Positions 13,758 to 25,225 are shown, counted from the first letter of the stretch. The stretch: DNA of 64,000 bases from Prunella strophiata (GCA_036583965.1 JAZBQD010000027.1:3304687-3368686), one strand, 5' to 3'. The notes: generated from the letters alone by a model not told the origin. Numbers and translations are program-made.

Positions 13758-13844
13758 TGTTTTTTCCCCCGCTGACCTCCAGCAAGGTGTGAGTGATGGC
13801 ACTTTGGCTTTCCTTGTCCCCTTGGATTGTTCAGCTACTTTTGG

Positions 13845-14233
13845 TGCACCTTTGATGAGGAGCAGCTGAAGGAGCTGGGAAAAGGGCTCTGCATGGAGAA
13901 AAGGAGGCTCCTCGGGGACCTTCCAAATCTGCACAAGTCCCTGACAGGAGGGGCAGCCTGGTGGAGCTCAGGCTCTCCTCCCAAATAACAAGCGACAGAA
14001 CAAGAGGAAATGGCCTCAAACTGTGCCAAGAAAAGTTTAGATTGAATATTCGGGCAAATTTCCTCATGGAAAGGGTTGTCCTGCTTCCCAGGGCAGTGGT
14101 GGAGTCCCCATCACTGGAGGCATTTAAAAGTCGTGTGGATGTGGCATGTGGGGACATGGTTTAGTAGCGGCCTTGGCAGTGCTGGGGGAACAGTCGGGTT
14201 CGGTGATCTTGGAGGGTTTTTCCCAAGTAAATG
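13845..14233 (+). mobile_element. CR1 LINE fragment, second copy, plus orientation
   Basis: The CR1 signature is visible as GAGCAGCTGAAGGAGCTGGG, then GGAGAAAAGGAGGCTC, a CAAGAGGAAATGGCCTCAAA block, GTTTAGATTGAATATTCGG, and near the end 'TGATCTTGGAGGGTTTTTCC'. This subfamily differs from the copy just upstream, so it is a separate insertion and not a tandem duplication. The 3' end meets a GC-rich block that is not CR1. The 67-108-residue open frames here on both strands are repeat shadows. Confidence 0.88.
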
Positions 14234-14239
14234 ACTCTG

Positions 14240-14375
14240 TTTCCAGGGCTGCGGGGTGACAGGCGGCGGGCCCGGGCCTGTCCCCTCACGGCCCGGCCGC
14301 GCTGGGAGCGCGGGCTGCGCGGGCCGCGGGGGGCCCCTGCCGGGGGCGGCCGCTCACTGCACCCGGCCCCACAGC
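14240..14375. promoter_or_regulatory. Short CpG-dense block inside the intron
   Basis: About 130 bases of extreme GC content with many CpG sites (GGCGGCGGGCCCGG, GGCCCGGCCGCGCTGG, GGGCGGCCGC), including GC-box-like GGGCGG. It sits alone in AT-rich intron directly behind a CR1 3' end, about 1.1 kb before the 15473 exon. Possible readings are an unmethylated intronic promoter or enhancer, or a GC-biased gene-conversion hotspot. It is too short to call a classical CpG island. No gene start is visible. Confidence 0.35.
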
Positions 14376-15376
14376 AGAGCCTTGTTCCGGGGAATTACTT
14401 CACGGAATGCTTGTTTGGGTTTAATGTAGTCTTTTTAATTCAAAAACCAGTTAATTATTTCCCCCCGCAGTGTATTCAAGCACACGCTCTATGTATTTAC
14501 CTGCATAAACTGCTAGTTAAGCCCATTCAATGAACAGTGTGATTTCATGTTTTCCCATTTCCTTGCCCCAAAATGGGTTGAAAAGCCACACATGGGTAGG
14601 AAGCAGCACCAGGTCTCCAGGAGCATTGTTTCCAATCTTCCTGCAGTCCTGACTTTCCAGGTTACTTGTTAAATTTGGCTTGTGTGTGCCCGGCTGTGTT
14701 TTCCTGCCTCAGTGAGGGCTTGGCAAGCCAGGGCCACTGACCGAGTGTGAAGCATTTGGATACCGTGGTGACAAGGGCTGTGCTTGGGCCCAGGGAATAA
14801 GGAATTTAGGGAGCGCTCTAGCCCTGCAAAGCAGATGTGTTGAAGAACACATCATGTATGAATCTCTTTTAAGTGCCCCCAAAATTTACTGAAGATATTG
14901 CCAGTATCTCACTAGCAATTGAGGCCTCCCATGGGGACTGCTCCAAAGCGTGCCGAGCTTGGCTCACTCTCTGCTCCGTAAGTTAGCTGGGAATGAGTTC
15001 CAGAGCCCTGCTGTGCTGCTTCTGCTCTTGCATTTGCAGGAATCACAGCAAGAATAAAGCCTCCACCCAGGGCTGCTAAACACAGTCTTAACCCCTTGGG
15101 AGGGGTCCGAGCTACGAGTCAAGGTGGGAGACCAGAGATGAGGAACATGAAAGCCTCGGAAAGCTCAGCTCTGGGGAGGAGCAGCTGTGGGGGGACACTG
15201 ACAGAGCAGCAGCACCTCGTTGATTGCTACCTTGGGTTGTGGGTTGTATGGGCTTACATGGGCATTGTCATCACAGCAGCAACAAGGATTTCTTTCAGTG
15301 GAAGCAGGATGGGCTTTCTGATTCTGTAGTTTTTAAAGATCACAACTGATGTCTTAAACTCCAGAGAGTGTGGAGC

Positions 15377-15398
15377 TTTTTTTTTTTTTTTTTTTTTT
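15377..15398. repeat. Poly-T homopolymer
   Basis: About 22 T in a row, 75 bases upstream of the next exon. It lies outside the acceptor's own pyrimidine tract. Confidence 0.9.
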
Positions 15399-15472
15399 AA
15401 TAATATGATATCTATGTTCTAAGTTTTTAGAGAATCGAGGATTCTATTTTAATTTTCTCTTTTTTCCTGTAG

Positions 15473-15617
15473 GACTGATGCTGCTGTACATGCATAATGA
15501 CACAGAAAGCCTAGAGGATAGTTTTACCATGCAGCTGACAGATGGCAAGCGCACAGTCCAAGGGACACTTTACATCTACATCATGCCAGTCAACGATGAA
15601 ATCCCTCATCTTTCCAG
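15473..15617 (+). CDS. FREM1: FREM1 exon, C-terminal half of a CSPG repeat (partial CDS)
   Basis: An internal coding exon of 145 bases. The acceptor is a strong pyrimidine tract ending TTTTTTCCTGTAG, and the donor is CCAG followed by GTTAGC. It enters in phase 1 and leaves in phase 2. The reading frame gives about 48 residues: L-M-L-L-YMHNDTESLEDSF, then QLTDGKR and PVNDEIPHLS. This is the classic end of a CSPG/NG2 repeat: a YxHDxSE turn, DSF, a TDG motif, and the PVNDExP linker that opens the next repeat. FREM1 is a secreted protein that joins FRAS1 and FREM2 at the epidermal basement membrane. By eye about 26 of 49 residues match recalled human FREM1. An in-frame TAA just past the donor excludes read-through. 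No downstream exon in a matching phase is intact, so whether it still contributes to a protein is uncertain. Confidence 0.87.
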
Positions 15618-18593
15618 GTTAGCTATCTAAGTGACATTCGGTGCATAAAGACTTACAAAGAAAAAAAGAAAGAAATAAATGAGAGGAGCTCATCTCAACA
15701 CCAGCATCTTCAAGCCCACCCACATTACAGAGGAGATCTGGCTTCCATTGCATGGATTGTTCCTGAAAGCTGGTTCATAACAAGGCTGTGCACTCTGCCT
15801 GGTACAGGACTGTGACATGCCACACAATGCAATCCAGCAAAAAACATTCATGCAGAAAAAGCTGGTTTCTGCTCTCTGAGCAAAGGCTTGTTTATATTTA
15901 AGTTAGTGGCAAAACTCTGGTTGTCTTCAGTTAGGCCAGAGTTGCTCTTTTTTCACATTCTATGTCTCTCTCCCAGTTTCTTTATTCCCTTCTGTATGTT
16001 TTCTCCATTCTCTTTAATCTATTTTTAACAGTGAATCTTGTTGGGAAGAACATGGCATGGTTTGGGGTTTTTTTAATATTTAAGGTCCAAAGCCAGTTGA
16101 AGGCAGTGTTAATGCTCACACTCCTTTCAAGAGAGCCAGAGTGCCATCTCTGGGAATAAAGCTTCAAAGAGGTGGAATGGAGAGTAATATTAATTAAGTG
16201 TCTCTCTTTGCCAGCAGTGAAGTCCTTCTGACATCCTTTCACCACAAAATAGTTTATCATCAGGTTTTTGAGTGGCATGGCAAGTCTAAACCCTGTCATG
16301 AGCATTTTTTTTATTGGTCTGGAGAAGAATGAGGAAGAAACCTGGCGTTTTGTAAGACTGGGATGCAGGTGATGTGGTTTCACTCACTTCCTGGCAGTAA
16401 CACATGTTTGAGCCTAATTTGGGTTTCTACTTTTAAGAATTCACAAGTAAAAAAAATAAAATAAATTATGTGGACCTGCTGAATCTGTCCAGAAATGCCA
16501 GATCCAGTCTGTAAAAAGAATAATAAAATACTGGGTTTGCTTCTTGTGTTGTGTAGACCCTTTAAAGACCTCCATGGGCTGTAGGGAAGGAAGCACCAGC
16601 AAAGCTAAAACTTCACTGAATGGTGATGGTACTACATTTTCTTGACTGCCAAAAATAGTTTGTAGAGCTAAAAATAATTTCTATTCTTATGCCAAAAGAA
16701 TATTTAGGACTTGCCAAACAAACCTTTTGTCTCAAATTTGTATCCAGGTCCAACTTTTCCCACTAGCAATGTTTGAATCCCCATTTTCAGGGCACAAGAA
16801 ACCTGTTGGACCATAAAATACCTGGTGAACTCTAGTTGTGAAAAAAGTACTTTCTGAGGCAGAAATCAGTGCACATATGAAATCCCATGTTGCTCTGCCT
16901 GGGTGCCTGGGGCCTCTTTTCTGCAGGGAAAAGCAAAAAAAATCCACTGTGGTTGCCCCTCTCTGGAGGGGAGCAGCAGCCCATGGCATGCACAGAGGGG
17001 CATCAAAGCTTGAAACAGCTTTGGCTTCTTTCCCAGAGCGTCATGTGTGTATTTCGAAAAATTTCATAGAAGTAGTAAACAATGTGAAGTTATAAAATGG
17101 ACACGTGCCTCTTCTTCCTACCAGCATTTCTTTAGGAGCTCGTGGATGAGGAGTCATCAAGCCCCTTTGCTTGGGGGTGAATGCTGCCAGCCTCCCCCCT
17201 TCCTCTCCAGCCAGGTCCTCTGCTTGCAAGACATGATCTGCAGCTCTGTCATCTCCTTCATCCTGCTCTTTGCCTGCCCCTCAGTCTGATTTGCTTATGC
17301 TTCATGTCTTTACCTCCTTTCCCCCATTTCTTGCAATTTCACTCTCTGAGGATGGTTCCTCGCTGCCATTTCTATTTTCATGGAACGGCTTTCCTGGATC
17401 TGTATGTTCTCTCCTTCTTACTGTGAGCAATCCCATGGAGACACCTCTTATTTAGTCTTTTGATTTCCACATTGTTTTCTAGTCCATCAGAGTCGAGCTT
17501 CATATCCCAGGTCTTGTTTCTATATTCCCAGTCCATGGTTCAAATGGAGCCCTCTCATAAAGGAAGGAAATGTGCCCATATTACCATTTTCCACCAAGCC
17601 ATGGAGCTGGAAGTGCGCTCTTCTCCTGCACAAAGCCATAAATCCAATTCTTAGTTTCATCAAAACCTGTGAGGCTGAAGGGCAACGTAAGAAAAAAATC
17701 ACATGTGCATACGTGGCAAAGCTTTCTGTCCCAGTCCCACAGGAGCAGATTTGTTGAAATGTTTTTAAAAAATTCTATCTGCTCCATGCTAAGAGGAGCC
17801 TGTTCATGCTTAATAAATCGGAGAAATTGCTCACAAATACTTCATCCATATGAAAGTGCGAGCCCTGTACTGCTGCCAAGAGACGTGAGACCTGTGGTGT
17901 CGTGCCGAGTAAGTGATGGCCACACGAATTAGAAAAGCTTAGGTACAGATCCCTTGCTGCCACAGTTTTCCCCAAGATGTGAAAATATAACAGGGAAAAT
18001 ACTAAGCAGCATTCAGTCTTTCCAGCCAAATCTGCCTCTTTTGGACACAGTCACGGGCCACGTACCAAGCGGTGTAGGAAAGACCAAAATAACATCTTTA
18101 AACAATCTGAGCTGCCTCTTCCACCACTTTGAAATTAGAATTAACTTAGAAATAAGGAGCCTCAGAAGGGGCTGCTGCCTGTCACCCTGTGCTGGGTGTT
18201 GTACCAACACATCAGTGCTGTTCCTGCTGCAGGTCATGCAGAGAAGCCAGTGGCCTTTCTTGCAGCACATGCATGTATTTTAATTATTTTTACTCAGATT
18301 TGTGATCTTAACTAGTTGGTTTTTTTCCAGCTTCTCCTTAGTAAGCTGCTTTTCCCACAGTAACCCTGAGAAATCTCTTCGTTCCCTTCCAGAGGAGAAT
18401 GGATGGCATTGGAAATGCTTTGAGTTTGGACAAGAGTGTGTGTGAAGTAACTGCTGTGCAATGCTGAGCTCAAGGAAGTCTGGCTCAAGTCATTAAATCC
18501 CCCCTTGCTAAATGGGCAGTGACTGCTGCTGGTTTGTTTTTTCACCAGTGCCTCACTTCCTATTTCTTTTTTAACCTTTTTTTTTCTCCCCAG
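15618..18593. other. Intron between the 15473 and 18594 exons
   Basis: About 3 kb of sequence bounded by GTTAGC at the 5' end and a TTTTTTTTCTCCCCAG acceptor at the 3' end. No repeat family was recognised. Several open frames of 60-130 residues occur on both strands without domains or splice signals. Confidence 0.65.
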
Positions 18594-18917
18594 GAATATG
18601 GGTTTGGAAGCTGAAGCAGCTGACAAAAAGCCATTTCCAGTACTGGGTCACAAGCAGACACCAAAGATGCTTCAGGGGATAAGTTCAACCAAACTGTCCC
18701 CATATGCCCAGATCTGCAGCTGGAGGCAGCAGTAGCTTTAGGGATTTTGTTCCTCCTTTTTCCTGGGGATGAGTGAAATCCCCAGCCAGCTCCTGCAGCA
18801 GTAGGCTTGTTCTGGTAGTAGTTTAGTCCGTGACTTGGCTTGGTTGATAGGGTAAGCAGCGAGACCAAACACAGGTTTTATCTGATACTTTGTCCTGTGT
18901 TGAGGTGGCTCTGGAAG
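18594..18917 (+). pseudogene. FREM1: Degraded FREM1 exon (whole CSPG repeat)
   Basis: This is the exon that should follow 15617. It opens after a very strong acceptor (CTTTTTTTTTCTCCCCAG) in phase 2, exactly as needed, so the joined text reads PHLSR-NMGLEAEAAD, the standard start of a FRAS1/FREM CSPG repeat. At 18625-18629 a five-A run loses the frame by one base. The shifted frame continues KAISS, later DLQLEA (human LQL), FPG (human SPG), AAVGLFW (human EEVDLNL) and RFYL (human TFYL), with spacing close to human FREM1 as I recall it. That frame contains TGA at 18774, TAG at 18816, TAG at 18819 and TGA at 18831. A further shift is needed to reach the end GAAG, phase 1, where the donor would be the poor GTCTCC. 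The length, 324 bases, fits the roughly 335 expected. The exon is clearly non-functional as read. Only the first break could be a homopolymer sequencing error. Confidence 0.66.
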
Positions 18918-19734
18918 GTCTCCTGCAGGATTTCTTTCTTGTTTCTTCCTTGTCTTTGCCTCAAGGTGCTCATAGCCTCTGTCCCTATCCCACTTTGAAT
19001 GAACATAACACACCTATGGAACACCAGGGCAAGCTGGAAGCCATCCTCAGCCTACCCTGCAGCATTCCAGCTGGGGAATAACTCAGAAAGCTTTGCCTCT
19101 TGAGCTCAAACCCTAGAAACTGCTTCTTGCTGCCCATCTCCCTCCACCATCCCTCTCTGTAATGGCACATTTTAGCTGACTTTTATGTTGGTTCACTAAG
19201 CCACTGTGCTGTCTTCTTCCCTTTATAATTAAGCAACTTGAGAAATCCTTTGAGGTCAATAAATTCTGAGGAGGCTTACATAAAACAGAATATAAAGTGG
19301 AGAGCCCTGCCATCAGAAGCCAGTAAAAGTCAGTGACACCTCTGCAAATGGCATTATGTCATTGCCTAATATTAGTAAGAAACAGTAAGATTATGTTTTT
19401 TGTTCAGAGCTATAAAAAGTAATGAGTCTCACATAATCTACTGAAAGGAAGGGGTGGGGGGAGTGCATGAGAGGAGAGAAAGGTGACTGGAAAAGTGAAC
19501 TTCCATTTTTTTGAGCATCCTGAGTGCATTAGTAAATCTAGCTTGTTACAGCCAAATAGACTTTAATGTGTTTTGTCCTGTGAATTTAATTTATTTTGTT
19601 TTGCTTTGCTTGCTGGGAACACACACGAAACCTTTCAGGAGTCAGGTGGTCTCGTTTCAGTAACTACAACACAATAATCAGAAGTTGGAAAATATTACAA
19701 GGAAGCCAGAAAGGAACTTTTCATCAGGAACTTT

Positions 19735-19993
19735 GGGGATAGGACAAGGAGTCATGGGGGGAAATTAAGGTTAGATATAGGGAAGAAATTCTTCCCTGTG
19801 GGGAGGTGAGGCACTGGGACACATTGCCCAGAGAAGCTGTGGATGCCCCATCCCTGGAAGTGTCCAAAGCCAGGTTAAATGGGACTTGAAACAACCTGAT
19901 CTAGTGGAAGGTGTCTCTCCCCACGGCAGGGGAGTTGAAACTAGATTAATTTAATGTCCCATCTAAACCAAGCCACTCTGTGATTCTGTGACT
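19735..19993 (+). mobile_element. CR1 LINE fragment with intact 3' end, plus orientation
   Basis: The CR1 blocks are GGTTAGATATAGGGAAGAAA, TTCTTCCCTGTGGGGAGGTG, AGGCACTGGGACACATTGCC, CAGAGAAGCTGTGGATGCCC, and ACTAGATTAATTTAATGTCC close to the tail TCTGTGATTCTGTGA. The copy is a 5'-truncated relic with typical divergence. There is no open reading frame of the reverse transcriptase. Confidence 0.92.
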
Positions 19994-21042
19994 TTGGGGT
20001 GGATGAGGATGGTGTTATTCACCCTGGGTCATGATACAGTGCTGCGAGTGTCTTGGATGCTGCTGATCCCAGCTCGATGAAGCCCAGGGCATTATTCTCA
20101 GTCTTCATAAACAGGGTGAAATATTTACTTTCTCTCCATAGGAATGTCTGTGCCCAACCAACAGATCTGTGGAGTCATTCATTTCAGAAGAGGAAGGAAG
20201 TGACCCTCTGAGGGAGGCTTTGTGCTCCCAACCTGAATATGCAGGTTGTGTGGGAGTTAAATACGAGCTGTGAGGGCTAGGGGATGCAGCAGAGCATTGC
20301 CCTGCTGCAAGCCAGCAATTTGTGAGCAGTGATCTCTAATAAGGACCAGGCTTTACAGGGAGGGCCAAGCAAGGGCTGGCTTTCATCCCACTTGGTCCTG
20401 GTGAAGGTGGAAATCTTCAGGAGGCTGGGAAAAAGAGTCCTGGGGGCTGTGATCAATAAATACCAGTACTAAATCTCAGACTGGGCTGAGGGTGGGGAAA
20501 TATTTTAGCAGTGATATTCTGCAACCAAAGGATAGGAAGGTTTTTTTTCACACACCATAGCTGTTCACTAATGCATGCATGAACTAACTGTCCTTTCTGT
20601 CAAGCGTCTTCATTAGTATTCTTTTTCTTTCTTTACTGGCGTTAGATTGAAAGAGAGATTATACCAAAAGTTGGCTGGCTATCAGTTGGTCCAATTTTGA
20701 GTGTTTTAAAATGTGTGCTTTTTATAGGGCTAAAAATTGGTCCGGAGCCTGTGTGTAAGCAGCAGCTACTAGGGCTGGTGGGTGTTAGCTCTCTCTTTGG
20801 ATCCCAAATTCATTCTCATATGCTGTGGGATTACTTTCCAATATGTGTAAGTTCCTCAAACATCACTGAGTGTTTTCTGGAGCTCATGAGTGCTCATGAG
20901 CGGGGAATAGTGCAAGTGACTGCAATCAGTGACTGCTAGTGTCAGGATGCAAAATAATCCATATTAATGCATGGAAAACCAATACATGGTGGCAACTCCA
21001 GGAGGTGCTTCAACCCAGGGATTTATAAATGACATAATTATT

Positions 21043-21185
21043 TAGGTTGGAAATGGACATCTGAGATCATTGAGTCCAAAACCTTACCTTATCACCACTT
21101 TGCCAACTACACCACAGCACTAACTGCCACATTCAGTCTTTTGTTGAATAGTTCTGGGTTGAAAAAGGTGCAATTTTTAATGCAC
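21043..21185 (-). mobile_element. CR1-like 3' fragment, minus orientation
   Basis: The + strand reads GGTTGGAAATGGACATCTGA, GATCATTGAGTCC and then CCACAGCACTAACTGCCACA. This is the reverse complement of the common avian CR1 end, where a 'GATGATCTCAGAGGTC..TTCCAACC' block precedes the tail. It is short and diverged, and the inner border is uncertain. Confidence 0.7.
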
Positions 21186-23499
21186 AAAGCAATGTCTTGT
21201 TCACTTCTGCTCCTCCATGCTCTACTGACACCCTGCCCCTCCTCTCCTTGGGGTACTTCTGTCCTGCTCTTCCTGTGCATGTCTCAAGTGATCCATCCCT
21301 GTGTAATTCCAAGAGATTGCTACTATTTCCTAACTTGCCTTCCTGACACCTTGTAATTTTTCTTGCTTTGCCATGGGTAGCAAATACAAATGGTCAATAA
21401 AGGGTGACCTCCTCAGGGCCATCAGAGTTGCTCTTGCCCTTTTATCTTCTTTCCTTTCTGAAATTTTATCCAAGAAATGAGAACCTCTGGATTTACCCTG
21501 AGTAGAAAGGTACTGGGGTCACATAGCAGGTGCGTGTCGGCCCAGCACCTCTGATTATATCAGCAAGTGCTGCCAACCCTCCAGAAACCCTGCCTGGGCC
21601 ACAGCATATGCATGGTGCATGGCTTTATAGCCCACACACCACTGATCCAAGGCTTTCTGGAGTGAGCCAGCACTGCACAGTTGCTCTCCACATGTGTCGC
21701 AGGTTTGGCACGTCTCCGAAGAGTTGGACCCTGCTCGTACGTGCTGCTCCGAACGCACCCGCTGCAGACAGCTGGGGAGCCCCCGCCAGCCAGATGGTCG
21801 AAAAGCTCCCTGCACCTGAATCCTTAAAAGCATTTGTTCTCCAAAAAATTGTTTGTTCTGCAAAAAAGGGCTTAGCTGAGACGTGGGCATCTCTGGCTCT
21901 GTGCGGGGGGCTGGTGCATGAAACCATATCGCGTCCCTTTGCCCATCCGCTGCGAGCGTTACCGTGTCACCTGGGGTGTGAAGCTGCTGCTTGTGGTGTC
22001 TAGACTTGTGATTACTGAAAATTAATTAAACTGAAGGAAATTAGGCTGGAAGGGGAGTAGGCTCCTGGGAGGGGAAAATGGAAGAGAAAATAGGATACTG
22101 GTGTTAACCCTTTCCAGCTACTGCTATTAAATAGGAAGGGCTCATAAATACTCTCCAGGCCACTCAAGTCACAGTGCGGATGGAGGGTTGGTGTGATTTC
22201 AGGAGCTCTGCTCCTTACACATTCAGATCCTGTGCAGGCAGTGTCGATAACCCAGGTGGGATGAGCACATCAGAAATGGACAGCCCATTCTCCCTCTGCC
22301 CACGTCTTTTAAATAAGTCACTTCATTGTTAGCCAGACCTGAAATAACTTGCAGATCAGCAGTAGGTTTGAAATGAGCTGGTGTGACAGTGGATAAGGTC
22401 AGGGGAACAGGGATGCTTGGATAGAATCCAATAATAAATCAGAGCTTTATGGGGACGGGACGGGAGGCTGGATGCACAGCAGAGGGAGGTATTTGCTGGT
22501 GGATGGGTCTCCCCTTGCTTTTGCTTAGCCTCTTACCTGCTCTTCTGTCTCTTAAAGTCTCTCTTATATAGCTTTTCAGCACGGTATCCAAGTGCTTTGT
22601 GCCTTCCCCTTGGCACACAGCCACCGTCTGGCTAGCGAGCAAGTACAAACTGTAACACCTGGGTGTCAGCTATGAACATTAGGGTGTGCTACAATGGACC
22701 CATCTGTAGTACTTGGCACATGCCGGAGATTTTTATGTGTGGTTGGCTGAAAAGCAGGATCAGAGAGAGAGAGGAGGGAGAGCAGGGGAAGAGGGCTCCG
22801 CTGGGCACGCAGAGAACATCATTTTGGCAAAGGTGCCAGTAGGTTTCCATGGGCTTGTCTGCTTCTTCGCTCAGCTCATGCATTCAATAAAAATATCCAG
22901 GTTGTTTCAAAGAAAAGCAGGAGTAGATTTCCCCAAAGAGCAAGCCTAGAAGCCTCATTCTTTGTCTCTGGGGAACAAGGCTTATGCTATAACTAGTTTT
23001 AATAAGAATACATGTAATAGTAATAGATATAAAAACCCCCTGATTTAATAATACTTAGTTTTACTGTTCTTCCATGTGTATCGGGTGCTGTTGAGTGACC
23101 CCCTGAGCACCACAGCATTTCTAGTTGGGTTTGGAGGGAGAAGTGCTCTGCTTTTAAGGCTGTGGCAGCTTTTACAATGTTGTGCCCTGGAATAAATTTC
23201 TTTTGGGAGAGTATGGACAAGGGCTGCCTTTTGTACTTCCACACTGGTATCTTGAGCCCAAAGAGTCACAATAGTTTCCAGTTTTATTAAAAAAAAAACC
23301 TGAAAATGTCTATGTCCCCATCTGAAAATGTCTATATATTCCTGAGAAATCCTAGGAAAGGTAGGAAATGAGTTTACAGCAGTAAAAGGAGCCATAGCTT
23401 ATTGAGTCAGGTTCAGCTAAGTGAAAACTGTAGTGCACTGGAAGGAGAGGAAACATTTCTTTTTCCCCTTTATGTGGCACTAATGTGTTTTAAAATGCA

Positions 23500-24390
23500 T
23501 AGGCAAAGTTTGTAGTTTATTTCCTCCAAAGGGGCCAAGTCCTCCTGGCATTCTTATGAACAAGCTCATTAGAATAAAATCCATTATGCGCATAACTAAT
23601 GACACAAATTTACAAATCTGTTGACAATTATGACCACATCCCTCACTGCATTTGCTTGTAGCTCACTGAAGTGACCAGGTGAAGGAGTTCAATCCAGAAG
23701 TTTTACAGCTCATGAGCTCCAAGTGCAGCCATGTGAGATTATTTCCCAACTGGATTACAAAGCTGTCATTAGGCAGGGCAACTTGGGAAGACCAGGGCAC
23801 GAGACCGTAAACTGTCCTCAGGAGACTCGAAGTCATTTTGAAGGCAGGGTGAGATATTCCTGGCTGCAGAGACCATTATATTTTATATTTTCTTTTTAGC
23901 TGGGGAGGGGGGAAACACATGCGCATGCACACAAACCAGGGCTGTTCCAAGTAGTGCCTGGCGTCCTCTGGAAATGAATAGAAATTAAATTGAGACGCTG
24001 GTATCCTCCGAGTGTTAAATATTTCCAAGTTCTTGCCAGGCGAGTATAATTTATTGAATGTAGGTTTTGTGAAATAGTGCTCCTGTCAGGGGGAGATTGG
24101 CACCAGAGAAATGAAGGCGGCTAATTCTCAGGGGGTCCTCCCTGGCAAAAACCCTCTATTGAGTCCTCATGCTACTTGTGCTCATAACTGCCGAAAAACC
24201 AGGAGTGCCATCTGCAAACTGTGATTCATAAACACTCTGTCAGTCTGCCATCTACCCTGACATCATAAAATAACAAGAAGCAGCATTGTAATAAAGAGAG
24301 GAGGTTTGCAGTCGACCAATTAAATGCATCTAATTTATTTCTGTTACAGCTGAGGCTTTATTTATTAGTAAACAGCTGCATTTGTTACAC
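23500..24390. other. AT-rich, repeat-free block, candidate conserved non-coding sequence
   Basis: No repeat and no exon is visible. The stretch has many homeodomain-type core sites (TAATTTATT, CATTAGAATAAA, CCAATTAAATGC) and ends at a C/T homopolymer. In vertebrate developmental loci such sequence is often conserved, and the FREM1 neighbourhood contains the developmental gene NFIB. The call rests on composition only. Confidence 0.22.
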
Positions 24391-24394
24391 TTCT

Positions 24395-24423
24395 CCCCCC
24401 CCCCCCCCCCTTTTTTTTTTTTT
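24395..24423. repeat. C16 then T13 homopyrimidine tract
   Basis: A run of about 16 C is followed at once by about 13 T, giving a 29-base strand of pure pyrimidine. It is prone to slippage and can form triplex (H-DNA) structures. The exact length in the assembly is likely to be unreliable. Confidence 0.9.
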
Positions 24424-24869
24424 CTCTTTAGCAAGAGTGTGCCAACTGGCACTTTTGATAATCCATTAATCCTAAATAATCATCTGGGTACTTCATGATT
24501 CGTAGGGGGAAAAAAATAGGAAAAAAAAGGTTATTAAAAGTTAAAATGTAACCTTGCAAGGAGGCTGGAGAGTGCTTCTCTGCTGTGGGCATGCATGAGT
24601 TATGGTGAGCTTAAGTTTGCAGGCCAAGTCCTACACTCAATTTACACCTGCGAGTAACTGGCGTGACAGCCAGCTGAAAGGGCTATAAATCCAGGAGCAG
24701 GATCTGGCCCTGGGCATATTTTTTTCTTTAGGACAGCCTGTTTGTGGTGCAAGAGGAGCATTTTGCATGTTTGGTTTACTTGCCTTCTCATTTCTCAGTG
24801 CTAACTTGATTCTCAGCAAAGCTAAAAATCTGCTAATTGGTTGTCAAAGTCTAATTAGCTGATATTACC

Positions 24870-24885
24870 AAAAAAAAAAAAAAAA
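24870..24885. repeat. Poly-A homopolymer
   Basis: A run of about 16 A in AT-rich intron. It is simple sequence only. Confidence 0.85.
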
Positions 24886-25225
24886 GATAAGTTTGCCTTT
24901 TATAATTGGAGCTGACCCTCACCCCCCCTTCCCCTCCCCTTGAACCCCCTGGTGTGTGTTAATTGAGCTGCAGGACTTTTCAGTGTATTTTAATGCTCTC
25001 TCCCTTTCAGTGCTCTGGAAGGTTTGCAGTTAATGAGACAATAATATGTATAATCAAGTAAAAATGCAGTAAAAAAATAGGTGAAACTGTATGGAATTGG
25101 GATGGTGTGTGCATGTGTGGAGAGAGGAGGAGGTTCACCAGCCTCCCTAAAGCTTCATACGGCCAATAATGTCCCATAATTTTTAATTTTCCTTCCTGGG
25201 AATTTCTTTCCCCTTACAAGGGGGA

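Larger units (their letters stand above)
6483..15472. other. Non-coding stretch, FREM1 intron
   Basis: About 9 kb with no further exon found. It holds T-rich and A-rich tracts near 12074-12108, 12309-12324 and 12871-12886, a CpG-retaining segment near 9770-10000, two abutting plus-strand CR1 copies (13574-14233) and a very GC-rich block next to them (14240-14375). A poly-T run at 15377-15398 lies about 75 bases before the next exon. Open frames of 90-150 residues on both strands have no recognisable domain and no coding signature. Confidence 0.6.

Noticed and set aside
13488..14157. Long minus-strand open frames of 108-148 residues
   Set aside because: They lie wholly or largely across two plus-strand CR1 tails, whose antisense often stays open by composition.
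20820..20940. LWDYF in an open frame, recalling the LWDG motif of FREM1
   Set aside because: Only three residues match, and the 18594 remnant continues to the FYL position of the same region at the right spacing.
21530..22003. A 157-residue open frame with opposite-strand frames of 100-111 residues
   Set aside because: The frames are long because the segment is GC-richer. No domain or splice context is visible, and all three frames look equally uncoded.
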